This document shows positions 19,939 through 29,613 of a DNA stretch of 64,000 bases, piece after piece; positions within the stretch are counted from its first letter, which is position 1, and each line of letters starts with the position of its first letter. Both the position numbers and the translations under genes were made by a program. Source of the stretch: Bacteroides sp. GTDB lineage: Bacteria; Bacteroidota; Bacteroidia; Bacteroidales; Bacteroidaceae. Under the pieces are notes generated by a model. The model was not told the origin of the DNA. It saw only the letters and a program-made list of their open reading frames with translations, and did no database searches. The DNA is taken from positions 1 to 64,000 of the forward strand of contig SUXW01000011.1 in assembly GCA_015060765.1 (NCBI GenBank), in the 5' to 3' direction.

Positions 19939-22272
19939 ATGAAGAAAATGTTTCTTACGTTGGCTGTGTTCGGAATCCTGTTGGGCTCCTGCTCGCAGAA
20001 ACAGACCACAGAACCAGCCATCCCCGTCGATGCGGAAATCGAAAAGAAAGTAGAGGAAACCCTGAGCCGCATGACGCTCGAAGAGAAGATCGGCCAGATG
20101 ACCGAAATCACCCTCGATGTATTTGGCAAGAAAGGTACCTATGGCGAAGCCTTCGAGATAGACGAAGCCAAGCTCGATACCGCCATCTATAAATACAAGA
20201 TCGGTTCCATCCTGAATGTGCCGGGTGTAGGCTTGAAGCGCGAACGCTGGAACGAACTCATTACCCTGATACAACAAAAGTCGATGGACGCCATGGGCAT
20301 CCCCTGTATCTATGGTCTTGATATGAACCACGGTGCCACCTATACCCAAGATGCCACCTTCTTCCCGCAGAACATCAACCTGGCTGCTACCTTCAACCGT
20401 GAAATAGCCCGCCGTTCTGCCGAAATTACCGCTTACGAAACCCGCGCCAGCAACACACCGTGGACCTATTGCCCGGTAGTCGACCTGGCCCGTAACCCCT
20501 TGTGGCCCCGTCATTGGGAAAACTTCGGTGAAGATTGCTACTTGAGCGGTGAGATGGCCGAAGCCCAGGTACTCGGTTTCCAGGGCGAAGACCCCAACCA
20601 CATCGACCAGAACCACATTGCCGTCAGTGTGAAGCACTATATGGGCTACGGAGTACCCGTTAGCGGTAAGGACCGTACCCCCGCCATCATTGCCGAACAC
20701 GATTTGCGTGAAAAGCACTTCGCACCCTATGTAGAAGCCATCCGTGCCGGTGCCCTCACCGTGATGGTCAATTCCGCTTCCATCAACGGCATTCCTGTAC
20801 ATGCCAATCACGAACTCCTCACCGGTTGGTTGAAGGAAGGCTTGAACTGGGACGGTATGATTGTAACCGACTGGGCCGATATCGACAACCTCTGGAAACG
20901 TGAAAAGATAGCCAAGGACAAGAAGGAAGCCATCAAGTTGGCCATCAATGCCGGTATCGACATGTCCATGGACCCGTACGATTTAGGTTTCTGTACCCTG
21001 TTGAAGGAATTGGCCGAAGAAGGCGAAGTACCTATGAGCCGTATCGACGATGCTGCCCGCCGTGTGCTCCGTCTGAAATACCGTTTGGGCTTGTTCGACC
21101 AACCCAACACCAACTGGGCCGACTATCCTGAATTCGCTTCCGAAGCACATGCCAAGGCCGCTTTGCAGGGAGCCGAAGAATCCATCGTGCTCTTGAAGAA
21201 CCAGGAAGACATCCTTCCGTTGGCCCAAGGCAAGAAGATTCTGGTTACCGGTCCCAACGCCAACCAGATGCGTTGCTTGAACGGTGGTTGGAGCTACTCT
21301 TGGCAAGGCCATGTAGCCGATATGTATGCCGGCAAGTACAACACCATCTACGAAGCCATGTGCAACAAGTTCGGTGCACAAAACATCATCCTCGAACAAG
21401 GTGTCACCTATAACGAACGCGGTAGCTATTGGGACGAAAACGAACCCCAAATCCAGAAAGCCGTTGCCGCCGCTTCCCGTGCCGACCTCATTGTGGCCTG
21501 TATCGGTGAAAACTCCTATTGCGAAACTCCGGGCAACCTGACCGACCTTTCCCTCAGCCAGAACCAACGCGACTTGGTGAAAGCCTTGGCCAAGACCGGC
21601 AAGCCCATCGTATTGGTACTGAACGAAGGTCGTCCGCGCATCATTGCCGACATCGAACCCCTTGCCAAGGCTGTGGTACACATCCTGTTGCCGGGCAATT
21701 ACGGTGGCGATGCTTTGGCCAACCTGCTCAGTGGCGATGCCAACTTCAGCGGTAAGATGCCATACACCTATCCCAAGGAAGTACATTCCCTCATGACCTA
21801 CGACTACAAGCCGAGCGAACACACCGGCGAAGTGATGGAAGGCGCCTACAACTACGATGCTCAAGTATCCTTCCAGTGGGCCTTCGGTTACGGTTTGAGC
21901 TACAACAAGTACGAATACAGCAACCTGCAAGTCAACAAGAACCAGTTTACTGCTGCCGACGAATTGGTATTCACCGTCGATGTCAAGAACACCGGCAACC
22001 GTGTAGGCAAGGAAAGCGTATTGCTCTTCAGTAGCGACTTGGTAGCTAGCCTTACCCCCGACAACCGCCGTCTCCGTCAGTTCGAAAAGATAGAACTCCA
22101 GCCCGGCGAAACCAAGACCGTAACCCTGAAGATCAAGGGTAGCGATTTAGCCTTTGTAGGAGCCGATGGCAAGTGGCGTTTGGAAGAAGGCGATTTCCGT
22201 ATGCAAGCCGGCAATCAGGTGTTGGATATTGCCTGTACCCAGACCAAGGTATGGGAAACCCAGAACCGTTGA
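19939..22272 (+). CDS. bglX: Glycoside hydrolase family 3 beta-glucosidase, lipoprotein
   Basis: The 777-residue enzyme has a lipoprotein signal ([18 protein letters not shown], Cys18), so it is anchored in the periplasm or outer membrane. GH3 N-terminal domain: [39 protein letters not shown] and the nucleophile region [11 protein letters not shown] with Asp311. GH3 C-terminal domain: [26 protein letters not shown] and [29 protein letters not shown] in two pieces. A C-terminal fibronectin-III-like domain runs from about residue 675. The gene uses C-ending codons strongly, a sign of high expression. It stands alone between terminators. Beta-glucosidase or beta-xylosidase activity is likely; the exact glycan is unknown. 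Confidence 0.93.
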   Translation: MKKMFLTLAVFGILLGSCSQKQTTEPAIPVDAEIEKKVEETLSRMTLEEKIGQMTEITLDVFGKKGTYGEAFEIDEAKLDTAIYKYKIGSILNVPGVGLKRERWNELITLIQQKSMDAMGIPCIYGLDMNHGATYTQDATFFPQNINLAATFNREIARRSAEITAYETRASNTPWTYCPVVDLARNPLWPRHWENFGEDCYLSGEMAEAQVLGFQGEDPNHIDQNHIAVSVKHYMGYGVPVSGKDRTPAIIAEHDLREKHFAPYVEAIRAGALTVMVNSASINGIPVHANHELLTGWLKEGLNWDGMIVTDWADIDNLWKREKIAKDKKEAIKLAINAGIDMSMDPYDLGFCTLLKELAEEGEVPMSRIDDAARRVLRLKYRLGLFDQPNTNWADYPEFASEAHAKAALQGAEESIVLLKNQEDILPLAQGKKILVTGPNANQMRCLNGGWSYSWQGHVADMYAGKYNTIYEAMCNKFGAQNIILEQGVTYNERGSYWDENEPQIQKAVAAASRADLIVACIGENSYCETPGNLTDLSLSQNQRDLVKALAKTGKPIVLVLNEGRPRIIADIEPLAKAVVHILLPGNYGGDALANLLSGDANFSGKMPYTYPKEVHSLMTYDYKPSEHTGEVMEGAYNYDAQVSFQWAFGYGLSYNKYEYSNLQVNKNQFTAADELVFTVDVKNTGNRVGKESVLLFSSDLVASLTPDNRRLRQFEKIELQPGETKTVTLKIKGSDLAFVGADGKWRLEEGDFRMQAGNQVLDIACTQTKVWETQNR

Positions 22273-22292
22273 TTCCCTATACCTCTATTATA

Positions 22293-22327
22293 AAGAAAGG
22301 CTGCTCCGTTGGGGCAGCCTTTCTTAT
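22293..22327. terminator. Bidirectional terminator after bglX
   Basis: AAGAAAGGCTGC (22293-22304) pairs with the complementary strand at 22315-22326, extended inward by three G-C pairs. T-rich tracts follow on the plus strand. It also lies at the 3' end of the polysaccharide locus on the minus strand. Confidence 0.82.
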
Positions 22328-22334
22328 TTTATTC

Positions 22335-23090
22335 TCACCAGGGGATTTTAGCTTTGATGTATTGTGGAATTTTCGATAGAATCTTACCTGTCAGTGCCGG
22401 ATAAGGAGGAATCCCGTTTGCCTTGTATTGCTTGATGTCCTCGCTCCATTTCCTTCTGCACAGCTTGGGGTCGGTAGAAAGACCGCCCATCCTCATTTTC
22501 ACGATGAACCTGTCCAGGTAATGCACCTTCAGATGCTGGTTGTACAGGCACCTCACCAAGAAATCCGTATCCGCTGCAATCCGATAATTCTCATCATACA
22601 TCCCCACCTTCTCGAAACAATCCCGTTTCATGTATACGGTAGGGTGTAGGGGTAGCCATCCCCATCTCACCGCCTTTCTGGAATACTTCCCGCTAATCCA
22701 TTTCCGTACGATGCGTTCCGTATCCCTTTCGTTCATAAAGAGCCCGTTGCCATACACCATTTCCGCCTTGCTATTCTTGAAAGCCTCCACCACCTCGCTG
22801 ATGGTGTGCGGGTCATAAAAGCAATCATCGCTATGCAGCAGTCCCACTATATCCCCAGTGGCTGCCCGTATTCCCTTGTTGATGGCCTCGTACATCCCGT
22901 TGTCCGGTTCGCAGACTATCCGGCTGATTCTATCCCTATATTCATGGATGATATCCATCGATCCGTCCGTCGAATTCCCGTCCACCACAATGTATTCTAT
23001 GTTCGGGTAATCCTGTGCCAGCACACTCTCTATGGCCTTTCTCACCACCGAGTGTCGGTTATAACAAGAAGTGATAATCGATACTTTCAT
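22335..23090 (-). CDS. Glycosyltransferase family 2
   Basis: This 251-residue GT-A enzyme is the last gene of the polysaccharide locus. The nucleotide-sugar site is seen as SIITSCYNRHSVVRKAIESV at the N-terminus, VVDGNSTDGS (35-44) and the DxD-like LLHSDDC (84-90). It lacks membrane segments and should act on a lipid-linked glycan at the cytosolic face. It resembles the WcaA-type enzymes of exopolysaccharide clusters. Donor and acceptor are unknown. Confidence 0.88.
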   Translation of the reverse strand: MKVSIITSCYNRHSVVRKAIESVLAQDYPNIEYIVVDGNSTDGSMDIIHEYRDRISRIVCEPDNGMYEAINKGIRAATGDIVGLLHSDDCFYDPHTISEVVEAFKNSKAEMVYGNGLFMNERDTERIVRKWISGKYSRKAVRWGWLPLHPTVYMKRDCFEKVGMYDENYRIAADTDFLVRCLYNQHLKVHYLDRFIVKMRMGGLSTDPKLCRRKWSEDIKQYKANGIPPYPALTGKILSKIPQYIKAKIPW

Positions 23091-23101
23091 GTTATCTTTT
23101 A

Positions 23102-23575
23102 TTATAATTCAAACCACTCCCTCAGTTTGTTCTCTATCAAGCTCTCTGCATTTCCTTTTTGTAGAGGTTGGAAGATGTGGTTTCGGGCCTGTTCCATTTT
23201 GTCGGGAAAGTCCTTTTCGTGGAACACCCCCACGATGCATCCCATGCTATCCAGTTTCCTCACTAATTGGAACTGGTCATGGATGTGTTCCGTATGGTTG
23301 TGCCGTGGCATCACCACGATTCTTTTCTTCATCTCCATGGCTTCGCTGATGGCACCCCATCCCCCTTGCAGAATCACCATATTGGCCTGCTCCATGTACC
23401 TTTTCATTTCCTCCTTCGTACAGAAGCGGAACGCCTTGGCATGGCGGTAAGGGTAGGGAGTATGTCCCGTTTGCACTATCACCTCCTCCTCACTTTGCGA
23501 AGCCCATTCGTCTATCGCCTTTGCCATCCGTTCGAACGGCATGTCCATGGTACCCAAACTTGCAAAAATCATAAT
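23102..23575 (-). CDS. PssE-like glycosyltransferase subunit (Alg13 type)
   Basis: The 157-residue GT28 C-terminal domain protein begins MIFASLGTMDMPFERM and carries the UDP-binding region ILQGGWGAISEAME followed by VVMPRHNHTEHIHDQFQL. The frame runs open to 23803, but the extra N-terminal residues resemble nothing and are the antisense of nothing coherent, and family members begin at the MIFASLGT strand. The start at 23575 overlaps the end of the partner gene by seven bases. Together with PssD it would form a split Alg13/Alg14-like transferase that adds the second sugar to a lipid carrier. Confidence 0.87.
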   Translation of the reverse strand: MMIFASLGTMDMPFERMAKAIDEWASQSEEEVIVQTGHTPYPYRHAKAFRFCTKEEMKRYMEQANMVILQGGWGAISEAMEMKKRIVVMPRHNHTEHIHDQFQLVRKLDSMGCIVGVFHEKDFPDKMEQARNHIFQPLQKGNAESLIENKLREWFEL

Positions 23576-24033
23576 ACCCCTATATAAGTAGCGTTGGGAA
23601 ACACCTGTTTCAGTTCCTCCCATTGAATCAGGAACAGGTCGGCATATTTCTCTATCCATCGGGGCGTGCGCGACGGTTCCGTCACATCCGCGGCCGAGTT
23701 GATGAAGATAATCTTTGCCTTCAGCAGTTTCTTGGCAAAGAATACGGTAGGCACCGTTACCCCGGCTCCCGTGGTGATGATTACCTTGGGCCGTTTCACC
23801 CATACCCAGAACAGCGCCTGTATGCTATTGATGAGTAGTGTCATTTTCCGATGCGGCTGGAAGTTCGTCAGAAACACATGCTCCTTATCCTTCAGGAACT
23901 CCTGGGTCGATGTCGTCTTCAGCGTCAGCCAGTAGCAGTCCCACCGTTCGGGAATTGTCCCTATGGCCAGTTGCAGTTCCCTTAAATGTCCACCGGCCGA
24001 GCAAGCCAGACAGATTTTAGAATTCTTTTTCAT
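23569..24033 (-). CDS. PssD-like glycosyltransferase subunit (Alg14 type)
   Basis: The 154-residue protein begins MKKNSKICLACSAGGHLREL, the glycine-rich start typical of Alg14/PssD/EpsE, and has VIITTGAGVTVPTVFFAKK. A hydrophobic patch near residues 75-90 could anchor it and recruit PssE to the membrane. The open frame extends to 24075, but the start at 24033 fits the family. It overlaps the acetyltransferase stop by 17 bases and PssE by seven. Confidence 0.86.
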   Translation of the reverse strand: MKKNSKICLACSAGGHLRELQLAIGTIPERWDCYWLTLKTTSTQEFLKDKEHVFLTNFQPHRKMTLLINSIQALFWVWVKRPKVIITTGAGVTVPTVFFAKKLLKAKIIFINSAADVTEPSRTPRWIEKYADLFLIQWEELKQVFPNATYIGVL

Positions 24034-24586
24034 CCTTGATGATTCGCTTCTTGATAAACTTTGCCGGATTGCCACCCACTACCGTCCACGGCTCCACATC
24101 CTTGAATACCGCAGCCCGTGCACCTACTACGGCACCTTGTTTCACGGTAACGTCTGGACCGATGAATGCTTCGCTTGCTATCCATGCCTGATCCTCTATA
24201 ACGATGGGCTTGCTATACAGACGGTGCAACGGGTCGGTAATGTCGTGCGTAGCCGTACATAAGTATGCCCCTTGCGATACGGTAGTATTGGCACCGATGG
24301 TAACCGTTGCCGCATTGTAGCAATTCACTTTGGGGCCGATACACGAATACTCCTTCATCACTAAATTGGCAGGGTAGAAGATTTGCGCCGAAGAGTACAC
24401 ACTGGCTGTGCGATGAATCTTTGCACCAAACAGTCTTAATAGAAACCGTTTCCATCCGCTTGCCATGTTCCGAGGGAACGGACGAGCGAGGAGGGTCCAT
24501 ACTACCGCCCACAAGGCACGTGTCAGCTGATGTCTCCGGCTATAGTTGTTTTGGTATTTTGAGAGGTCAATAATTGGTTGATTCAT
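24017..24586 (-). CDS. Hexapeptide acetyltransferase, WcaF-like
   Basis: The 189-residue left-handed beta-helix protein has the repeated hexapeptide pattern (TASVYSSAQIFYPANLVM, ATVTIGANTTVSQGAYLC, AFIGPDVTVKQGAVVGARA) and the conserved THDITDP and GGNPAKFIKKR. It resembles the colanic-acid acetyltransferase WcaF and would O-acetylate a sugar of the repeat unit. The AT-rich section begins just upstream. Confidence 0.87.
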   Translation of the reverse strand: MNQPIIDLSKYQNNYSRRHQLTRALWAVVWTLLARPFPRNMASGWKRFLLRLFGAKIHRTASVYSSAQIFYPANLVMKEYSCIGPKVNCYNAATVTIGANTTVSQGAYLCTATHDITDPLHRLYSKPIVIEDQAWIASEAFIGPDVTVKQGAVVGARAAVFKDVEPWTVVGGNPAKFIKKRIIKDEKEF

Positions 24587-24633
24587 AATTGTATATTAAT
24601 GTGGCTATGTGAATTATAATTATGCGATAACTA

Positions 24634-25611
24634 TTAAGATACTATATTTTTAAAAAATTTATATAGCCTATATATAGTATCAGGAAGAAATGGTATATAG
24701 TATGTGATTTTGCATAATAGACCTTTTGACGTCTTTATAGGGTGTTGAGTAAATATCAGTTTGATATGCTTTTGTAATTTTTTATAATAGGTTTTTCTGT
24801 CATCAGATATTTTCTGTTTATCTATAGATTTCACTTTATTGAAGTTAATGATAATGCCTTTGATGCATTTCAATGTAATAGTTTCAATAAATGGCCTAAA
24901 TATTATTTCCTCTTGTTCTCTATAATATTCTTCTAAAATCTTAAAATATCCTTTATAATATTGAGATTGCGTACCAATCAATTGGCTGTCAGAATGTGGA
25001 TGCACTCTATATTGATAGATGACATGGGGAATAAATCGATAAGTTTGGGCTTTTTTACATATTTGCAGTAGTAGATATTCATCATCAGGTATCATATCAA
25101 ACTTGATATCATGTTTCATTAAAAAAGCTTTGTTGATAACTTTATTCCAAACATATGAATGTATATTTTTTTTAGCATAGATATATTGTCCGTTGTAATT
25201 ATGGTTATATTTGCATTTATAAGTGATATGCTCAAATTTATTTTTTTTATGAATCCTTTGAAAATCAAAGTTCAGAACATCCACTTGATTACGAGATAAT
25301 TCATAGAAAATAATATCCAGAGCATTTTCAGGTATAATGTCATCACTGTCTATAAACCAAAGATAATCCCCTTTTGCATTTTTCAAACCTGTATTTCTGG
25401 TATCTATTAATCCGCGATTTTGTGAATGAGATATAATCCTAAGTTTTTCACAGGTGTAATTCTCCAATATGGTTAATGTCTCATCTGTGGAGCCGTCATT
25501 AATAGCTATGATTTCTACATCATGCTCTTTGCTTTGTTTAATGAGAGAAGTTATGGTACTTCTTATCCAATACGATACGTTATAGCAAGATATAATGATG
25601 GAAAGTTTCAT
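24634..25611 (-). CDS. Glycosyltransferase family 2
   Basis: The 325-residue GT-A protein opens with KLSIIISCYNVSYWIRSTIT, has IAINDGSTDETLTIL and the DxD region LWFIDSDDIIPENAL, and later MIPDDEYLLLQICK. The sequence is strongly AT-rich with many Ile, Lys and Asn codons, unlike the genes on its left, which suggests horizontal origin with the rest of the locus. The donor sugar is unknown. Confidence 0.87.
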   Translation of the reverse strand: MKLSIIISCYNVSYWIRSTITSLIKQSKEHDVEIIAINDGSTDETLTILENYTCEKLRIISHSQNRGLIDTRNTGLKNAKGDYLWFIDSDDIIPENALDIIFYELSRNQVDVLNFDFQRIHKKNKFEHITYKCKYNHNYNGQYIYAKKNIHSYVWNKVINKAFLMKHDIKFDMIPDDEYLLLQICKKAQTYRFIPHVIYQYRVHPHSDSQLIGTQSQYYKGYFKILEEYYREQEEIIFRPFIETITLKCIKGIIINFNKVKSIDKQKISDDRKTYYKKLQKHIKLIFTQHPIKTSKGLLCKITYYIPFLPDTIYRLYKFFKNIVS

Positions 25612-25654
25612 GGCATTTCGCTGATTTTTACAATGATAAAATGGAAGTGTTTAG

Positions 25655-26302
25655 CTAATAAAGGATTAACTTTGTTGAACATTGTGTCCATAAACTAGGA
25701 TAATCAAAATAACAGGCAGGGTATAGTTTGATGCCTTCTTTTAGTTTTATGGGTGATTGAATGAAATTACACCCATTATAACCATATTTTGCAATAGCTA
25801 TTTTAGCATGAATTTTAGGTAAGGTCGTCATATCATACCTAATTTCTTCTGGTAGTGTTTGATCGTATGATTTAATGAAATGGTTGTTTTCATAATAGTT
25901 CATACAATCCTTAAAAAATGGATGATGCTTCTCTGCTCCAAAACAATGAGAGGTAAGGTAATAAATCCTTGGATATTCATGCTTGGAGTTTTCTTGGCCA
26001 ATAAACATGGGTGAATTAAGATATTCATCAAACGATTTAAGAACCTCTACATCAGTATCCAGATAAATACCTCCATAAGTATAAACGGCATAGCACCGCA
26101 CTACATCAGCAGCAAAAGCCCATTTTTTGACGCTGACAGCTTCATTGGCAAAAGTGTTATTTACCTCTTTCAGCCTTTCTGCATCCCACAGCATGAATTC
26201 ATAATCAGGAAGAACTCTCTTCCATGTATCCATCAATTCTTGCAAGTGTTTAGGGATGGGTTCACCCGAAAACCAAGTATAGTGTATGATTTTTGGAATC
26301 AT
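25655..26302 (-). CDS. Glycosyltransferase, OCH1/GT32-like
   Basis: The 215-residue protein has the sugar-binding region that contains a DxD motif: IPKIIHYTWFSGEPIP at the start, AFAADVVRCYAVYTYGGIYLD (quoted in part) and DTD at residues 82-84. This pattern marks the Gly_transf_sug group of mannosyl- or galactosyltransferases. It lies between two other transferases of the locus, transcribed the same way. Confidence 0.86.
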   Translation of the reverse strand: MIPKIIHYTWFSGEPIPKHLQELMDTWKRVLPDYEFMLWDAERLKEVNNTFANEAVSVKKWAFAADVVRCYAVYTYGGIYLDTDVEVLKSFDEYLNSPMFIGQENSKHEYPRIYYLTSHCFGAEKHHPFFKDCMNYYENNHFIKSYDQTLPEEIRYDMTTLPKIHAKIAIAKYGYNGCNFIQSPIKLKEGIKLYPACYFDYPSLWTQCSTKLILY

Positions 26303-26330
26303 GGTTTAGTATTAAGTGATAATAATATGA

Positions 26331-27455
26331 TTATTCATAAATAAAAACAGGCTTATTTTTGAATTCTACAATCCATTCATACATTTGTTTCATTTTTAAA
26401 GAAATGCTTTCAATGGAATAAAAATCTTCCATTAACTTTCTTCCTCTAACTCCCATCGCTTTTAATTCTTCTGCAGGAGTATGGGTAGCTTTTTCTAATG
26501 TTCGATTTAAAGCCTCCTGATTGTATTCTATCCACCACCCACATTGATGAGTATTCAATTCTTCCCAGGGCGCTCCTTGGGTAGCAATACAAGGGATGCC
26601 TCGCACTAATCCTTCCAATATCACATTGCCTAAGTTCTCGAATTCACTGGGCATAGCAAGTACAGATAGAGAAGCCAAGGCCTTGTCTTTTTCTTCACCG
26701 GAAAGAAAACCTGTAAATCGTACATTCTTCAGATTCAGCCTTTTTACTTCCTCTTTTAGAAATGATTCATAGACACTATCACCGCCTCCAATGATTAGCA
26801 ATTCGATGTTTGATTGATCTTTTTGAGCTGCTAAAGCATATATCAACCCTTCTACATCCTTACGGGGAGATAACCTACCCAAATAACCTATTCTGAATAT
26901 ATCATCTTGCTTTTGATACGGATACTCCTTTATTTCGATAGGATTTGGTATTACGGCAATAGGAGAGGTTATACCCAATTCCCTGCAATGCTTCATTTCT
27001 TCTTGGCAAGTAACATGAATACAAGCCGCTTGATTCAAGTCCTTCAGTAATCGGAACTTTAATGATAATCGTTTGAAGAATCTATTCGATTTGGCTATAT
27101 CTTGCGGGTAAAGCATTCCTCGGGGTGTTATGACATACGGTTTTCCTTTCTTTCGAGCCACATCTACCAATGCATAAGTAGGATATAGCCAAATGCCTTG
27201 TGCATGATAAATATCATAGTCTCCTAATGCTTCCACCTCTTTTTTGTAAGTAGGAGAGTAGGCGAACTTGGTTTTTAATGCTTGGCTACAGATGTGAGTC
27301 GTTATTGCTTGTAAGTCTATTGATTCATTTTGAAAAGGAGGACAATAAATTTCTGCATTTACACCTTGTTGTACAAGTCCTTTTAATGTATGGTAGGTGC
27401 TCATGGCTGGACCTCCTGTTGTCTTATTTAATGTGCCTATATGTAGTATTTCCAT
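26331..27455 (-). CDS. Glycosyltransferase family 4
   Basis: The 374-residue GT-B enzyme begins MEILHIGTLNKTTGGPAMST. It has the retaining-GT4 C-terminal motif EFENLGNVILEGLVRGIPCI (EX7E type) and GYLGRLSPRKDVEGLI with the phosphate-binding Arg/Lys. It shares the ending KLMEDFYSIESISLKMKQMY with the GT4 at 28525, so these two are paralogues. Confidence 0.9.
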   Translation of the reverse strand: MEILHIGTLNKTTGGPAMSTYHTLKGLVQQGVNAEIYCPPFQNESIDLQAITTHICSQALKTKFAYSPTYKKEVEALGDYDIYHAQGIWLYPTYALVDVARKKGKPYVITPRGMLYPQDIAKSNRFFKRLSLKFRLLKDLNQAACIHVTCQEEMKHCRELGITSPIAVIPNPIEIKEYPYQKQDDIFRIGYLGRLSPRKDVEGLIYALAAQKDQSNIELLIIGGGDSVYESFLKEEVKRLNLKNVRFTGFLSGEEKDKALASLSVLAMPSEFENLGNVILEGLVRGIPCIATQGAPWEELNTHQCGWWIEYNQEALNRTLEKATHTPAEELKAMGVRGRKLMEDFYSIESISLKMKQMYEWIVEFKNKPVFIYE

Positions 27456-27478
27456 AAACTGAATTATAATACATAATG

Positions 27479-28528
27479 TTATCTATCTCCTACACAAATG
27501 CGATATGCTTTGGGAAAATATTTCATAAAATAATTTCCTATTATTACCCCACAAATAATAAACATCCATGGCGATAATAAATAGGATGTCAAGTAACCAA
27601 CCGAATCTTTTCCTATTATAACTACAATGAGTTTTCGTACAATGTTGATGGTGGGTTCATGAAATAGATAAATGAAGAAGGTAAAGTGGCATACTTTTTC
27701 TAATAAAGTACCTCCTTTTAATGTAAAGTCAGACTTTACTATTCTATCATAGAGTGTCCAACTTCCCATTAATCCTATTGCAATAACGGGACTTTTTATC
27801 CATTCCATTTGAATAGATGTATGATTATATAATTCATAACATCCTATAATGATGTATGCTATCAAGCAAACTATTCCAATTCTTTGCTTGAAATTTCGGT
27901 TGGTCGAAATAGGATGCATGGCTAAATTCCCTCCTATACTGAACCATAACAATGCGTATGTTCCGAAAACTTCCGGGAAAGAACAACTGATGATAAAAGT
28001 GAATAGCGTAAATCCCCACTTGATTCTTTTTATCAATAGATACCATAATGGCGAAAACAGGACAACCAAAATCAAGTCTCTTAAAAACCACAATTGAAAA
28101 GCCAAGGGCGGATCCCAATATGTTTGGGTAAAAATGGTAGTTGTATGTTGATTTTCGAAAATGGACAGAAGAGGTGAATTAGTAAATTTATCTGTATAAG
28201 GTATGTTTGCTATGAGGTATACCAACACGACATAAAAACTACAAGCTATGAAATAAGGTATCACTAATGTCCTTATCCTTTTTTTTATTTTCAAGAAGAT
28301 AGAATGTATACCTTGTGGAACTTTCACGAAAAACAAATAACCCGATATGCAATAGAACAAAGGTACGGCACAACGGCCTATTATGTCACTAATTATGTAT
28401 TGTATAGATTCATTCAGAACCATACCACCAATCTCGAAATCATGGAACCCGGAATGAATATATAAAACCAGTATGATGGAAACAAAAGACATTATTCTTA
28501 TTTTATCACTGGTATATGGGCTTATCAT
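27479..28528 (-). CDS. Acyltransferase family 3 membrane protein
   Basis: The 349-residue protein has about ten hydrophobic segments and the acyltransferase-3 look: an early helix with YIHSGFHDFEIGG, the region IIGRCAVPLFYCISGYLFFV and the late HFTFFIYLFHEPTINIVRK. Members of this family O-acetylate or succinylate surface polysaccharides. Its start overlaps the previous gene's stop by four bases. Confidence 0.87.
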   Translation of the reverse strand: MISPYTSDKIRIMSFVSIILVLYIHSGFHDFEIGGMVLNESIQYIISDIIGRCAVPLFYCISGYLFFVKVPQGIHSIFLKIKKRIRTLVIPYFIACSFYVVLVYLIANIPYTDKFTNSPLLSIFENQHTTTIFTQTYWDPPLAFQLWFLRDLILVVLFSPLWYLLIKRIKWGFTLFTFIISCSFPEVFGTYALLWFSIGGNLAMHPISTNRNFKQRIGIVCLIAYIIIGCYELYNHTSIQMEWIKSPVIAIGLMGSWTLYDRIVKSDFTLKGGTLLEKVCHFTFFIYLFHEPTINIVRKLIVVIIGKDSVGYLTSYLLSPWMFIICGVIIGNYFMKYFPKAYRICVGDR

Positions 28529-29613
28529 AACAATCCTTGGTATAGTTTAATCATCTCCTGAGATGTCTTTTGAATGGAGTAGCTGTCTTCAACCAACTTT
28601 CTTCCGTTCATTCCCATCTCTTTCAGTTCATTTGAAGTCAAGGATAGATAGTCATCAATGGCATGACTTATTTCATTAACTTCCGCTTTTACCCACCATC
28701 CACAATGATGATTAATCAGGTCTTTCCATGGAGCTCTTTGAGTGGTGATGACAGGAGTGCCACAAATTAGTGATTCAATGACAACATAACCAAAATTTTC
28801 ACTATATGTTGGTAATATTAATATATCAGCATCTTTATATAATTCCCATTTTTCTTTACCGTATACTCCACCTATGAAATGAACCATATTGGATATATCC
28901 AATATTTTAGCTTGTGCTTTTAATTTCCTGATTAAACTTTCACGTCCTTCACCAGCAATGATGATTGAATAATCTTTTAGTGTTTCTTTTTTTATTGCCA
29001 CTGCTTCAAGAAGCAGGTTTATTCCTTTTTTCTCATGTATTCTCGAAAGGAATAGTATTTTTTTCTTTCTTTGCCAATTGCTTTTAATCGATAAATCTTT
29101 TGTATCCAATCCATTGGGTACAATCATGATGTTTTGATTATAATTCAATTGAGACAGATGTTCTTTCTCAATTGTAGAAGTAGCATGAATTATATCTGCT
29201 TTTTTTATGGCTTCTTTTTGAAATAACGATAAAGCTGGTAGTTTCTTCGTCCAATAATTTTGTTTGATAATCCATGGCTCTAACATGCCATGTGGCGAAA
29301 GAATGATTTTGTAACCAGATTCTTTTGCCCATTTTTGTGCGTATGCACATTGTGGAATCCAGCACCCGTTTATATGTACAATATCCGGTTTGATGTCATT
29401 CAATATGTTTTTCCATTCTTTTTTCATACCGTGTAAAAGATTGGAACTGATGAAGTAAATGCTACAATTCTTGATGACAACGGCATCTTTGTGATAATGA
29501 GTAACGATATGAACTTGATGATATTTTCCTAATTCAGAACATAAAGACTGAATGAAAGTGGTAGTGCCGAAAGACTTTAGACTTATACTGGATATGTAGT
29601 GGATTATTTTCAT
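28525..29613 (-). CDS. Glycosyltransferase family 4
   Basis: The 362-residue GT-B enzyme has KKILFLSRIHEKKGINLLLE, IAGEGRES, and the EX7E region SENFGYVVIESLICGTPVIT followed by APWKDLINHHCGWWV. That last stretch is nearly the same in the GT4 at 26331, evidence of duplication within the locus. It overlaps both neighbours by four bases. Confidence 0.9.
   Translation of the reverse strand: MKIIHYISSISLKSFGTTTFIQSLCSELGKYHQVHIVTHYHKDAVVIKNCSIYFISSNLLHGMKKEWKNILNDIKPDIVHINGCWIPQCAYAQKWAKESGYKIILSPHGMLEPWIIKQNYWTKKLPALSLFQKEAIKKADIIHATSTIEKEHLSQLNYNQNIMIVPNGLDTKDLSIKSNWQRKKKILFLSRIHEKKGINLLLEAVAIKKETLKDYSIIIAGEGRESLIRKLKAQAKILDISNMVHFIGGVYGKEKWELYKDADILILPTYSENFGYVVIESLICGTPVITTQRAPWKDLINHHCGWWVKAEVNEISHAIDDYLSLTSNELKEMGMNGRKLVEDSYSIQKTSQEMIKLYQGLL

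Noticed and set aside
20983-21930. Antisense frame of 315 codons opposite the GH3 gene, and similar ones at 9450-10478 and 57414-58388
   Set aside because: These arise from strong codon bias on the coding strand. No family motif or promoter supports them.
23576-23803. N-terminal extension of the PssE gene to give a 233-residue protein
   Set aside because: The extra residues lie inside pssD in another frame, and the family begins at MIFASLGT.
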